Below are positions 1-8,302 of a stretch of 27,536 nt of DNA, piece after piece. The translations under genes were made by a program, and so were the position numbers. The DNA is from Clostridia bacterium (lineage in GTDB: Bacteria; Bacillota_A; Clostridia; UMGS1883; HGM11501). The notes beneath the pieces were generated by a model. It was not told the DNA's origin. It saw nothing but the letters and a program-made list of their open reading frames with translations, and did no database searches. The stretch's first letter is position 1; every line of letters starts with the position of its first letter. Location: the NCBI GenBank assembly GCA_017536285.1, contig JAFXHP010000110.1, positions 1 through 27,536 on the forward strand, read 5' to 3'.

Positions 1-874
1 AGGGCATTGCACCTAAAAGCTGCTGCATTGCAGTCCAGCACTCTGCGGAAATTGCATCAAGCTTATATTCTTCAAAAAGCTCCTTGTAAATTAATACAAA
101 TGCCCACATTTTTTCAAGGTTAGGCTCTGTATCAGCATCAATTTCATACATTTCACGTATCTTTGCAGCACCCGCTTTAAGCTCATCGGCACGCTCTTCC
201 ATAATCTTGTCAAACTTAGCCTTGAATGTAGCAAGGTTAATGGGAATAACGCGTGTATCGAACTTTTCCATAAGCTCGCCTTCGTTGTAGATAACGGAGC
301 AGAAAGGCTTCGGGCGAAGACCAACCTGACCGATTCTCATACTCTTGAAGCACTTAACGGCACAGGTAACCTGTGCAAATTCTCTTAAACCGGTTGCAAA
401 AATCTCTGATTCAACGGGGCAGTTTTCAACATATGTAAACTTAACATTTCTTCTGGAAAGCTGTCTGCTTATACCAAAAAGACCGCACTGAGAGTCCGTA
501 TGTCTTCCGCCGTCGGCATAGAAGGTGTTATCCTGGGGACCCCAGAGCATAACAGGAAGTCCCATCGCCTTCGCAAGGGCACCTGCCGCCTCTTCATTAC
601 CGAAGTTTGCGGCAATTATCATGATGGAGTCAACCTTTTCCTTCTTAAAGTGTTCTGCCACCTTTTCAACATCGTTTTCAGACCAGAGTGTTTCAACGTC
701 GATAACACCCTTAAGGTCAACAAAGCTTATATGCTCTGTCGCATAATGCTCCTTGATGTAGGCAACAGTCTGTCTTCCTCTTTCTTCTGCAACCTCCCAG
801 TTAAAGATACCGGGACGGGGTGTACAGTCACGTCTTAAGGGAACAAGTCCTATTTTTACATTGTAATCAAGCAT
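1..874 (-). CDS. L-fucose/L-arabinose isomerase-family protein (3' end beyond window)
   Basis: The reading frame opens at the ATG at 874-872, preceded by AGGAGG (887-882), and stays open to the left edge, so about 291 N-terminal residues are seen and the C-terminus is missing. The start MLDYNVKIGLVPLRRD, the stretch MRIGQVGLRPKPFCSV near residues 175-190, and a GALAKAMGLPVMLWGPQ segment match the FucI/AraA-like sugar isomerase family (COG2407 type). These are cytoplasmic enzymes that interconvert aldoses and ketoses. The C-terminal domain, which carries most metal-binding residues in fucose isomerase, lies outside the window, so substrate and activity cannot be judged. It is transcribed away from the glycan operon and is probably part of a sugar-catabolism cluster to the left. 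Family call fairly sure; substrate unknown. Confidence 0.75.
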   Translation of the reverse strand, partial: MLDYNVKIGLVPLRRDCTPRPGIFNWEVAEERGRQTVAYIKEHYATEHISFVDLKGVIDVETLWSENDVEKVAEHFKKEKVDSIMIIAANFGNEEAAGALAKAMGLPVMLWGPQDNTFYADGGRHTDSQCGLFGISRQLSRRNVKFTYVENCPVESEIFATGLREFAQVTCAVKCFKSMRIGQVGLRPKPFCSVIYNEGELMEKFDTRVIPINLATFKAKFDKIMEERADELKAGAAKIREMYEIDADTEPNLEKMWAFVLIYKELFEEYKLDAISAECWTAMQQLLGAMP

Positions 875-925
875 ATTTTTCCTCCTGATAGTGAATTTAT
901 TTTAACACATAAAACTTCTAATATA

Positions 926-954
926 TTTTACACCGTAAACGCATTTTTTTCAAT
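926..954 (-). promoter_or_regulatory. Putative sigma-A promoter of the isomerase gene
   Basis: On the minus strand, TTGAAA (954-949) is followed by a 17-base spacer and TAAAAT (931-926), placing transcription start near 919, about 45 bases before the ATG. A short dyad, TTTAC-acc-GTAAA (928-940), lies in the spacer and overlaps the -10, a position suited to a repressor operator. Promoter elements are seen directly; the operator role is a guess. Confidence 0.5.
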
Positions 955-1135
955 GTATAAAACGCCAGAAAAATTGTATATTTCGATTTGTTTTAAGCAT
1001 TTTCATTATACTATTTCCCCGACAAAAAGTCAATTAAAAATCAAAGCTTTACGTAAAATGCTTATACGTAGTTTTTTCTTATAAAACATTCCGAGAAATA
1101 AATACGCAAAAAAGAAAAATAAAGCACCGAAACCC

Positions 1136-1164
1136 TTGATTTTTCTACATTTCTGTGATAAAAT
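1136..1164 (+). promoter_or_regulatory. Putative extended -10 promoter of the glycan operon
   Basis: TTGATT (1136-1141), a 17-base spacer, and TGaTAAAAT (1156-1164) form a good sigma-A promoter with an extended -10. Start of transcription would be near 1171, about 78 bases before the first ATG of the operon. It is the only strong promoter I see upstream of the 23-kb plus-strand gene run. Confidence 0.6.
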
Positions 1165-1172
1165 TAAGATAG

Positions 1173-1190
1173 TATGCAATTTTTTGCATA
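1173..1190 (+). promoter_or_regulatory. Perfect inverted repeat at the predicted transcription start
   Basis: TATGCAA-TTTT-TTGCATA is a perfect 7-base dyad with a 4-base centre, sitting at and just after the predicted +1. It could be an operator for a dimeric repressor or a weak 5' hairpin that protects the mRNA. No regulator can be assigned from sequence. Confidence 0.4.
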
Positions 1191-1201
1191 TTAATGAAGA
1201 A

Positions 1202-1223
1202 AAAATCTGCCGGGGCAGATTTT
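1202..1223 (+). promoter_or_regulatory. Leader hairpin just upstream of the first operon gene
   Basis: AAAATCTGCC and GGCAGATTTT form a perfect 10-base inverted repeat separated by only two bases (realistically 9 pairs with a CGGG loop), ending in TTTT. It lies between the predicted start of transcription and the ribosome binding site (1231-1237). It resembles a short terminator/attenuator, but the T-run is part of the stem and short, so termination would be weak. It could instead bind a protein or affect translation start. It also argues against the upstream in-frame TTG at 1222, which would be inside the stem. Confidence 0.4.
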
Positions 1224-1248
1224 GAGATACAGGAAAGAAGATGTAAAA

Positions 1249-3543
1249 ATGGCAACAACTTATGAAAGAAAAAGAAGGAAGCACAGCAACATATTATACA
1301 CAATTATTACCGCTGTATTAATATGCGCGGTCGTTTTCGCCATGGTTGGAAACTTCTACCTTCTGGCAGAGAACGATGCTTACGAGATGCTACATCTGCA
1401 GACAAAGCAAATCAAGGACGACCTTACCCTGCAGCTTAAGTCGGACAGGGAAAACCTTGTCACTATGGCAAACTTTGCATCCAAGCTTTATTCTGACGGC
1501 GAGGACTACAGCATTATGTTTGAATCCTTCAAGCCCATCGGTCTGCTTTCAAACATCGGAATACTTAATCCCGACAATACCTTTGTTACCAAAATGGGAG
1601 AAATAGACCTTTCAGGCAAAATCAGCTTTTCCGAAGAAGCACTCCGCGGAGAATATGTGACGGGAAGAGTAGCCGACCTCACAAGAGACGGCGAGGAAAT
1701 TATAAGAACCGCCGTTCCGATCAAGGCAAACGGAAAAACCGTGGGGATTTTATACGGTGTAATCCGCCTTGATGTAATAGGAGAAAAATATGTAAATATG
1801 GCAAGGGAGCTTGATGCACAGCTTTTTGTGTACGATAAAGAAACCGGAAAATTTGTGATAGACACAATAAGCAAGATTCCCGGTGAGCTCAAAAGCTTTA
1901 AGGACAGGGAGTTTAACGGAAATTATACATACGAGGATTTTGAAAACAAAGACAAGGGATTTTCATCCTTCAAATCCAAATTTACGGGAGAAGATTTATA
2001 TATCCATTACTCCACGCTGGAGGATTTTGACTGGGGAATTATGCTCGCCCGCTATGAATCCCAGGTTTTTTCGGAAACCCACATAATATCAAGAAACTTA
2101 CTTTTCGCCTTTGCCGCAATCATCGTTATCTTAACAGGATATCTTAACATAATTATGCAGAAGGAGAGAAACAGAAGAAGGCTTAACGAAGAATCTTCCG
2201 CAATAAGAAAGCTTCTTCTCGAAATAAATCAACAGCACGAAAGCATAACTTCCGCCCTTAAGAGAATAAAGGAATTTTCCTCATCCCGCTCCGCATTTTT
2301 TGCAGACACCGACGGAGAGGACCATCACTATATAAAGCCGTCTCTTGCGGATATGCTTCTTACAGGTAATGACAGAACATATTTTATAGGCGAGCTTTTC
2401 AGATATGCCGCAAACATAAATGCAGAAAAGCTTTCCATCGGATTTATGCAGATTCTTCCCAACAACCATCTTTTAAAAACAAATCCCGAGCTTTATCAGT
2501 TTTTAACTGTTCACGGAATAGACGATGTATCCTTTGCAATATTGTCAGATAAGAATAATCATGTCAGCATCCTCGGCACAATAAACCCGAAAAAAAGCTC
2601 TATGGTAAGAAGACTTATTGCAGATATTGCAGTATGTTTCTCCATTGCGATATTCAACAAAAAGCACCTTAACAAAACGGTTCTTGCCGCAACAACGGAT
2701 GCTCTTACAGGTGCACTCAACCGAGTTGCATACAAGAAGGACATTCTGACTTTTGACGAAGAAAAGCCTGAAAATTTCTCCTGCATTTATATAGATGTCA
2801 ACGAGCTTCATATAAGAAACAACAAATACGGCCATGCCGCAGGCGATGAGATGCTCATTTATATAGCCAATTCCCTGAAAGAAGTGTTCTTCGGCCATCA
2901 CATCTACCGTATGGGCGGAGACGAATTTTTAGTATTTGCAGAAAACACATCACACGAAAATATCAAAAATGATATAGAAACATTTATAAGCCATCTTAAC
3001 CCCAGAGGCTATCATGTTGCCATCGGAACTTCCTTCAGAAGTCGTAATACCAACTGCGAGGAAATGGTGCACGAGGCGGAAATAAGAATGTATGAGGCAA
3101 AAGCCGAATATTATCAGAAAAAAGGAAACACAAGCATAGCAAAGGATGCGGACAATTACAGCCAGATAAAAACCGGCATCAGCGAAATCGATACCATGAT
3201 TTCTGTTCTCACGGAGCATTACAACGGCATATACAAGGTTTCCCTTGCAACCGACAAAGCAAACAGAATTCTTATGCCGGCTTATCTCGGATACAATGAA
3301 AACGAGGACCATTTCTCAAACCTCCTGAAAACATACATAAATGAGCTTGTGCATCCGGACTCACACAGAGCGGTTACAAACTTCCTTAACTATGATGCAA
3401 TAAGAAGAATCCTGGCAGAAGGCAAAACACCGTCAATCACCTACAAAAAGGTGAACGGCGATTCCGTAACCTTAAGTGTTTACAGCCTTACGAAAGACAC
3501 AGATAATGTAAACGATACCCTTTGGGTATTTGCCAGAGACTGA
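1249..3543 (+). CDS. Membrane diguanylate cyclase: dCache sensor, GAF, GGDEF, PAS-like tail
   Basis: This enzyme should make cyclic-di-GMP from two GTP on the cytoplasmic side of the membrane. I chose the ATG at 1249 (764 aa) because AGGAAAG lies upstream and the in-frame TTG at 1222 is within a hairpin. Seen in order: transmembrane helix about 15-38, an extracellular dCache-like sensor about 40-275, a second helix about 283-303, a helical linker, a GAF-like domain about 365-475, and GGDEF about 478-625. The GGDEF domain has TTDALTGALNR, DVNELHIRNNKYGH and an intact GGDEF at 556-560. The product-inhibition RxxD site five residues before GGDEF is absent (FFGH there). A C-terminal domain of about 120 residues follows and looks PAS-like (GISEIDTMISVLTEHYNGIY onward). 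First gene of the glycan operon; gtrA follows within 12 bases. Ligand unknown. Confidence 0.85.
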   Translation: MATTYERKRRKHSNILYTIITAVLICAVVFAMVGNFYLLAENDAYEMLHLQTKQIKDDLTLQLKSDRENLVTMANFASKLYSDGEDYSIMFESFKPIGLLSNIGILNPDNTFVTKMGEIDLSGKISFSEEALRGEYVTGRVADLTRDGEEIIRTAVPIKANGKTVGILYGVIRLDVIGEKYVNMARELDAQLFVYDKETGKFVIDTISKIPGELKSFKDREFNGNYTYEDFENKDKGFSSFKSKFTGEDLYIHYSTLEDFDWGIMLARYESQVFSETHIISRNLLFAFAAIIVILTGYLNIIMQKERNRRRLNEESSAIRKLLLEINQQHESITSALKRIKEFSSSRSAFFADTDGEDHHYIKPSLADMLLTGNDRTYFIGELFRYAANINAEKLSIGFMQILPNNHLLKTNPELYQFLTVHGIDDVSFAILSDKNNHVSILGTINPKKSSMVRRLIADIAVCFSIAIFNKKHLNKTVLAATTDALTGALNRVAYKKDILTFDEEKPENFSCIYIDVNELHIRNNKYGHAAGDEMLIYIANSLKEVFFGHHIYRMGGDEFLVFAENTSHENIKNDIETFISHLNPRGYHVAIGTSFRSRNTNCEEMVHEAEIRMYEAKAEYYQKKGNTSIAKDADNYSQIKTGISEIDTMISVLTEHYNGIYKVSLATDKANRILMPAYLGYNENEDHFSNLLKTYINELVHPDSHRAVTNFLNYDAIRRILAEGKTPSITYKKVNGDSVTLSVYSLTKDTDNVNDTLWVFARD

Positions 3544-3554
3544 CGGTGAGTGGG

Positions 3555-3932
3555 ATGCTGCAGCTATTAAAATTCGGTATCGTAGGAGTCATTGCCGCAA
3601 TTACGGATGTGGGCGTTTTAGTCCTCCTTAAGGAAATTTTCCTTATTGATGTCTTACTTTCCTCTGCCATCTCCTTTTGCGTGTCTGTTATCGTAAACTA
3701 TATTTTAAGCATGGCATTTGTTTTCAGAAGTAAAAATGAAAACAAAATAAAAGAATTTTTCATATTTTTTATCTTAAGTGCGGGAGGTCTTTTATTAAAC
3801 CAGCTTATTTTATGGCTCGGTGTGACTTTCACAAACATATATTATCTGGCGGTAAAAATTTTTGCCATGATTATCGTTCCCGTTTATAACTTTATAACAA
3901 GAAAAATATTTCTTGAATCAAAAGAAAAATGA
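3555..3932 (+). CDS. GtrA-family membrane protein (lipid-linked sugar flippase candidate)
   Basis: A small protein (126 aa from ATG 3555) with four predicted transmembrane helices and the GtrA pattern LKFGIVGVIAAITDVGVLVLL in helix 1, VNYILSMAFVFRS after helix 2, and a basic C-terminus. GtrA proteins are thought to move undecaprenyl-phosphate-linked glucose (or another sugar) across the membrane for side-chain addition. The start is uncertain: GTG at 3546 and TTG at 3522 are also in frame, the latter overlapping the cyclase gene; GGTGAG at 3545-3550 is rather close to the ATG. The matching GtrB (22590) and GtrII-like protein (6752) are in the same operon, so a complete decoration set is present although its genes are scattered. 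Confidence 0.8.
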   Translation: MLQLLKFGIVGVIAAITDVGVLVLLKEIFLIDVLLSSAISFCVSVIVNYILSMAFVFRSKNENKIKEFFIFFILSAGGLLLNQLILWLGVTFTNIYYLAVKIFAMIIVPVYNFITRKIFLESKEK

Positions 3933-3942
3933 GTGTGAAAAA

Positions 3943-4485
3943 ATGAACTCTGTTTTTAAGAAAGACCTTTACAGGTATTACGGAGAAGACGGCGAGCCCT
4001 TCTTAAAAAGGCTCTTCCGTCCTCTTGAAATAAAGTACATTTCCCTATTTAGAAAAGCAAACCTTTGTAAATTTTTACCCTTGAAACTGTTTTATATGTT
4101 AAGGCTTTTTGCTCTTTCCAAAAAAACTCACATTCAAATTCCGGCAAGAACTTCTATCGGAGAAGGATTTTATATAGGTCATCTCGGCCGTGTTATTATC
4201 CATCCCGACGCCGTTTTGGGCAAAAACATAAACATCGGCACTGGCGTTACCATAGGAGCAGAAAATCGGGGAAAGAGAAAGGGTGCTCCAAAAATTTCCG
4301 ATAACTGCTGGATTGGAACAAACGCAGTTATCGTCGGAAACGTGAATATCGGAAGCGATGTTTTAATCGCTCCGTTAACCTATGTTAATTTCGACGTTCC
4401 CGATCACAGCATCGTAGTAGGAAATCCCGGAAAAATAATTCCCAGAGAAAACGCTACAAAAGATTATATCTGTAATCGTGTGTAA
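3943..4485 (+). CDS. Serine-acetyltransferase-like glycan O-acetyltransferase
   Basis: A protein of 180 aa with an N-terminal helical part and a left-handed beta-helix made of hexapeptide repeats (IPARTSIGEGFYIGH, VIIHPDAVLGKNINIGTGVT, IGTNAVIVGNVNIGSDVLIA), closing with the typical VVGNPGKII. This matches the CysE/WcaB branch of acetyl-CoA-dependent acetyltransferases. Real CysE proteins are usually longer and belong to cysteine synthesis; the position between gtrA and a Wzx flippase points to O-acetylation of a glycan precursor in the cytoplasm. ATG 3943 is chosen; the frame extends upstream to an in-frame TTG at 3913 that overlaps gtrA. The catalytic histidine is probably in FYIGHLGRVIIHP. 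Confidence 0.8.
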   Translation: MNSVFKKDLYRYYGEDGEPFLKRLFRPLEIKYISLFRKANLCKFLPLKLFYMLRLFALSKKTHIQIPARTSIGEGFYIGHLGRVIIHPDAVLGKNINIGTGVTIGAENRGKRKGAPKISDNCWIGTNAVIVGNVNIGSDVLIAPLTYVNFDVPDHSIVVGNPGKIIPRENATKDYICNRV

Positions 4486-4512
4486 AACATATAAACCTTT
4501 GGAGGTGGCACC

Positions 4513-6018
4513 TTGGCAGGCAAAGACACAAGAATAAAGCACAACGTAATTTCTTCTCTGATTTATCAGGTGGTATTAATATCTTTAAGTTTCCTTCTTC
4601 CGAGATTGTATCTTGAAAATTTCGGTTCAGAAGTAAACGGTGTTCTTTCCACCATAAAGCAGATATTTACATATATGTGCTTACTCGAAGCAGGCGTTGG
4701 CCTTGCCACAACACAGGCACTTTACAAAAGAATCGGCGAAAAAAATTACAAAAGTGCAAGTGCGGTTCTTTCCGCAACCCACAGCTATTATATTAAAACC
4801 GGCATAATTTATTCTGTCATCGTGCTTTTTATAGCCCTCTTTTACGCATACGCCGTTCCCACATCAATTGACAGTAACATTTTGTTTTTAATTGTTTTAT
4901 TAAACGCCGTTCCTTCAATTTTCAGCTATTTTGTTCAGGCAAAATACAGAATACTTATGGAGGTTGACGGAAGAAAGTATATAATAAACAATTCGGAAAC
5001 CGTACTGCAGCTTGCATCAAATATCGGCAAAATACTTGTTCTCCTTTTAACAGACAGCCTTATTTTAATCCAGCTTGTCTATTGCATAATTGCACTTATG
5101 CAACTTATATTTCTTTACTTTTATGCAAAAAACAGATATACCTGGCTTAATTTAAAGGAAAAACCGGACTTTGAAGCAATCTCGCAGAAGAACTCCGTTT
5201 TGGTTCATCAGCTTTCCGGCATGGTATTTAACAATACCGATGTTTTGCTTATCTCTTTCCTTTGCGACTTTAAAGCCGTAAGCATCTACGCCATTTACAA
5301 CATCTTCTTTTCTCAGGTGCAAAATTTCATAACAAGCATTGTTTCATCATTCACTTTTGCACTGGGGCAGATGTTTAATACCGACAGAGAAAAATTCGAC
5401 AGAATGTATAATGTATATGAAACTTTTTACATAATGATAACCTTCCTCATATACACTCTTATGGCAGTATTCCTTCTTCCCCTCATACAGATTTACACCG
5501 GAGGAATAAACGATGCCGAATATACAAACACGCTCCTTTTACTGCTTTTTGTTATAATGAGTCTTTTGGCAAACAGCAAGCTTCCCGCAAACGGTATTAT
5601 AGAGTATTCGGGGGATTTTGCAAAAACACGTTCATTTGCAATTTGGGAAATGATTATAAATCTCAGCTTTTCCGTTGTTGCAATTATATATTTCGGAATA
5701 TGCGGTGCCCTGGTAGGAACGGTTGCTGCCCTTTTGTACCGAGGTATAGTGACAATTTACTATTCCAATAAAATGGTTTTAAAAAGAAAATTAATTTGCA
5801 CATATAAAATCATATTTACCAACAGTGCGGTTTTCGCCCTGGTTATGGCAATATTTTACGTGGATACCTTTTCCGGCCTTCCCTTTTTACAATTGTTGGT
5901 TAAAGGCATTATCCACTCCATATGGATTGCAGCTCTTTACCTGATTGCAAACTTCATATTTAACAAAGCTGCTTTTAAAACGTTTTTTGAAATATACAGG
6001 GAGAAAAGAAACAAATGA
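4513..6018 (+). CDS. wzx: Wzx-type lipid-linked oligosaccharide flippase
   Basis: A polytopic membrane protein of 501 aa with roughly 14 hydrophobic segments and the PST/MATE-like N-terminus of polysaccharide flippases (NVISSLIYQVVLISLSFLLP, then FGSEVNGVLSTIKQIFTYMC, LLEAGVGLATTQALY). It should flip undecaprenyl-pyrophosphate-linked repeat units from the inner to the outer face of the membrane. The TTG start at 4513 is well supported by GGAGGTGG four bases upstream (4501-4508) and by the family N-terminus beginning right there. Its stop overlaps the start of the next gene by ATGA (6015-6018), implying coupled translation. It is the only flippase of this class in the operon, so it defines a Wzx/Wzy-dependent pathway. 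Confidence 0.9.
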   Translation: MAGKDTRIKHNVISSLIYQVVLISLSFLLPRLYLENFGSEVNGVLSTIKQIFTYMCLLEAGVGLATTQALYKRIGEKNYKSASAVLSATHSYYIKTGIIYSVIVLFIALFYAYAVPTSIDSNILFLIVLLNAVPSIFSYFVQAKYRILMEVDGRKYIINNSETVLQLASNIGKILVLLLTDSLILIQLVYCIIALMQLIFLYFYAKNRYTWLNLKEKPDFEAISQKNSVLVHQLSGMVFNNTDVLLISFLCDFKAVSIYAIYNIFFSQVQNFITSIVSSFTFALGQMFNTDREKFDRMYNVYETFYIMITFLIYTLMAVFLLPLIQIYTGGINDAEYTNTLLLLLFVIMSLLANSKLPANGIIEYSGDFAKTRSFAIWEMIINLSFSVVAIIYFGICGALVGTVAALLYRGIVTIYYSNKMVLKRKLICTYKIIFTNSAVFALVMAIFYVDTFSGLPFLQLLVKGIIHSIWIAALYLIANFIFNKAAFKTFFEIYREKRNK

Positions 6019-6749
6019 GCATTCCTAAAGTAATTCACTATTGCTGGTTCGGGAAAGGCAAAATGCCGCCTCTTTCCGAAAAATGTATAAAAAGCTGGAA
6101 AAAATACTGTCCGGATTATGAAATTGTCTGCCACAGCGAAGACAATTTCGATATATCAGAAAACAGGTATGCAAGAGAAGCCTATGATGCAAAAAAATGG
6201 GCATTTGTCAGCGACTATGTAAGGCTTAAGGTCATATATGACGAAGGCGGAATTTATCTTGATACGGATGTTGAGCTTATAAAACCTCTTGATACTTTGA
6301 TTGCCGAAACAGGCTTCATGGGGTTCGACGATAACGGCGTTATTTCAACAGGCCTTGGCTTTGCCGCAGAAAAGGGCAATGAGCTTGTCGGGCATCTGCT
6401 TTCAGACTATGACGACATATCCTTTATCCTTCCCGACGGAAGCTATGATATGACGCCCTGCCCCGACAGAAACACAAAAACCATGATTAAGCTTGGCTTC
6501 AATCCCGATATTAAGGATCAGGTATTTATGGGTATACACATGCTTCCCGAGGATTACCTTTGCCCCGTAAAGTATTATACGGGAAAGAAGGTAATAACAA
6601 AAAACACCTGTTCAATCCATCATTTTTCTGCGTCGTGGACATCTGCCACGGCAAAACGTACACTTTTTATAAAACGTCTCGTAGGCGTAAAAATGTATGA
6701 TAAATTATATGGAAAGTTCCTTCATAAATTCAAATGGCTGGAGTGGTAA
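6015..6749 (+). CDS. GT32-type glycosyltransferase (DXD sugar-binding domain)
   Basis: A soluble protein of 244 aa that starts IPKVIHYCWFGKGKMPPL and carries WAFVSDYVRLKVIYDEGGIY followed directly by LDTD (residues 82-85). This is the hallmark of the capsular polysaccharide synthesis / GT32 family; D83 and D85 are the metal-nucleotide-sugar binding aspartates. The later IHHFSASW is also typical of the family. It should add one sugar to the lipid-linked intermediate in the cytoplasm; donor and linkage cannot be read from sequence. It overlaps the flippase stop by four bases. Confidence 0.88.
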   Translation: MSIPKVIHYCWFGKGKMPPLSEKCIKSWKKYCPDYEIVCHSEDNFDISENRYAREAYDAKKWAFVSDYVRLKVIYDEGGIYLDTDVELIKPLDTLIAETGFMGFDDNGVISTGLGFAAEKGNELVGHLLSDYDDISFILPDGSYDMTPCPDRNTKTMIKLGFNPDIKDQVFMGIHMLPEDYLCPVKYYTGKKVITKNTCSIHHFSASWTSATAKRTLFIKRLVGVKMYDKLYGKFLHKFKWLEW

Positions 6750-6751
6750 TT

Positions 6752-8302
6752 TTGCCGGAAAAAACACTTAAGAAACTCTATTCTTACATATTGCCCCAAT
6801 GGAAGGTATGCTTTTTCGCATCCGTTATCGCAGGGCTTTTAGCTCATCTTTATAAAATAACTTCCTGGCTTCCCAACTGGGATTCTCTGGTTTTCAGATA
6901 TGACTCCCAGAATATGATAGGCCTGGGTAGGTGGTTTTTACCCGTTGTCTGCTCAGTAAGTTCTTTTTACGACTTGCCATTTCTCAACGGTCTTTTTGCG
7001 ATTTTATTCCACGCCCTCGGTGCAGTGATGATATGCAGAATACTTAATATAAGAAAAAAAGTCAGTGCGGCGTTAATCGGTGCAATCATCGTTTCTTTCC
7101 CGACGGTTACCTCTGTCCTTATGTATAACTACGTTGCCGACGGTTACGGCTTTTCCTTTTTCCTTTCGGTTCTTGCGGCATATTTTATGACAAAGCAAAA
7201 GCCTGGATACATTTTATCTTCTCTCCTTATCGCTTTATCGGTTGGAATTTACCAGGCATATATAACCGTTACAATAATGCTGGTTTTACTCAAATTAATC
7301 GACGAACTGGTCTATAACGCCAACAGCTGCTCCTGCGTTATAAAAAAGGCTTTGCATGCACTTTTTTCAGGAGCCATCGGAATAATTCTTTACGCTTTGA
7401 TACTAAAGCTTTCTCTCAGTATTTTTTCAGCAGAACTTCTTGACTATCAAGGCATAAACGAAGCATCTTCATTATCGGGAATTGATTTTGCAGCTTCCCT
7501 TTACAGAATCAAAGAAACCTTTATAAATTGCTTCTTTGATTTTTCAGAAGGTTTAAATATATTTGTTTTCTTAAATATTTTCGTCCTAATATTCACGTTA
7601 GTTTATTACATTAAACACATAATTAAAAGTGTGCTTTATAAAAAGCCGTTAAATATCCTTTTGCTTTTAATTCTTGGTGTTATGCTTATATTCGGTGCAG
7701 GAGCATTGGCTTTTATAAATGCCGGAGTAGACTATCACAATCTCATGCTTATGGGCTACTGTGTCTTTTACCTCTTCTTCCTTATCATTTATGAGCGAGG
7801 CGAAGAAAGAAGCGAAAAGCACTCTTCTTTAAAGTGCTGGATTGTACTTATAACAGCACTGGCCATAATTTTAAATCAGGTAGTTATAGCGAATGTAAGT
7901 TACCACAAGGCTCAGATAGCCTATGAAAAATCCTATGGGATGCTCATCCGCATTGCAAACCGCATAGAAGAAACTCCCGATTCTGAAAACTGCGAAAAAA
8001 TCCTTGTAATAGGAGCTCTTTCCGGAAGCGAGGCCTACAGCGTAAACCTTACTCCCGATATCACCGGAATAACCGACGGATACATTTTAAGGGCAGACGA
8101 CGAAACAGTTGGACAAAGCGTACTTACCAGTGCACTTAACGATTACTGCGGTAAAAGCTACAGCTTTATAAGCGGCACGGAAAAAGACGAGTTTATGAAA
8201 AAAGAAGAAATAAAAGCCATGCCGTTATGGCCGCTTAAAGGTTCAGTTGCCGTGTTGGATGATACAGTTATTATCAAGCTTTCGGCGGAAGGTGAAAATT
8301 AA
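6752..8302 (+). CDS. GtrII-like polytopic membrane glycosyltransferase
   Basis: A membrane protein of 516 aa with about ten hydrophobic segments. The region KITSWLPNWDSLVFRYDSQ and then MIGLGRWFLPV resembles the GtrII glucosyltransferase family, which transfers a sugar from an undecaprenyl-phosphate carrier to a glycan outside the membrane. The D and RW residues of that first outside loop are conserved in the family as I recall it. An extracellular C-terminal part of about 130 residues follows the last helix. I chose the TTG at 6752 because GGAGTGG (6740-6746) lies five bases upstream, the same arrangement as the TTG start of the flippase; an in-frame ATG at 6734 overlaps the previous gene and has no ribosome binding site. 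It would work with the GtrA and GtrB proteins of the same operon. Confidence 0.75.
   Translation: MPEKTLKKLYSYILPQWKVCFFASVIAGLLAHLYKITSWLPNWDSLVFRYDSQNMIGLGRWFLPVVCSVSSFYDLPFLNGLFAILFHALGAVMICRILNIRKKVSAALIGAIIVSFPTVTSVLMYNYVADGYGFSFFLSVLAAYFMTKQKPGYILSSLLIALSVGIYQAYITVTIMLVLLKLIDELVYNANSCSCVIKKALHALFSGAIGIILYALILKLSLSIFSAELLDYQGINEASSLSGIDFAASLYRIKETFINCFFDFSEGLNIFVFLNIFVLIFTLVYYIKHIIKSVLYKKPLNILLLLILGVMLIFGAGALAFINAGVDYHNLMLMGYCVFYLFFLIIYERGEERSEKHSSLKCWIVLITALAIILNQVVIANVSYHKAQIAYEKSYGMLIRIANRIEETPDSENCEKILVIGALSGSEAYSVNLTPDITGITDGYILRADDETVGQSVLTSALNDYCGKSYSFISGTEKDEFMKKEEIKAMPLWPLKGSVAVLDDTVIIKLSAEGEN

Noticed and set aside
500..838. Plus-strand open frame of 112 codons opposite the isomerase gene
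   Set aside because: It lies wholly antisense to a clear family match on the minus strand and shows no recognisable protein pattern or ribosome binding site.
1171..1248. Possible c-di-GMP riboswitch ahead of the glycan operon
   Set aside because: The leader is only about 78 bases and lacks the conserved GEMM-I or GEMM-II segments; it contains only two simple dyads.
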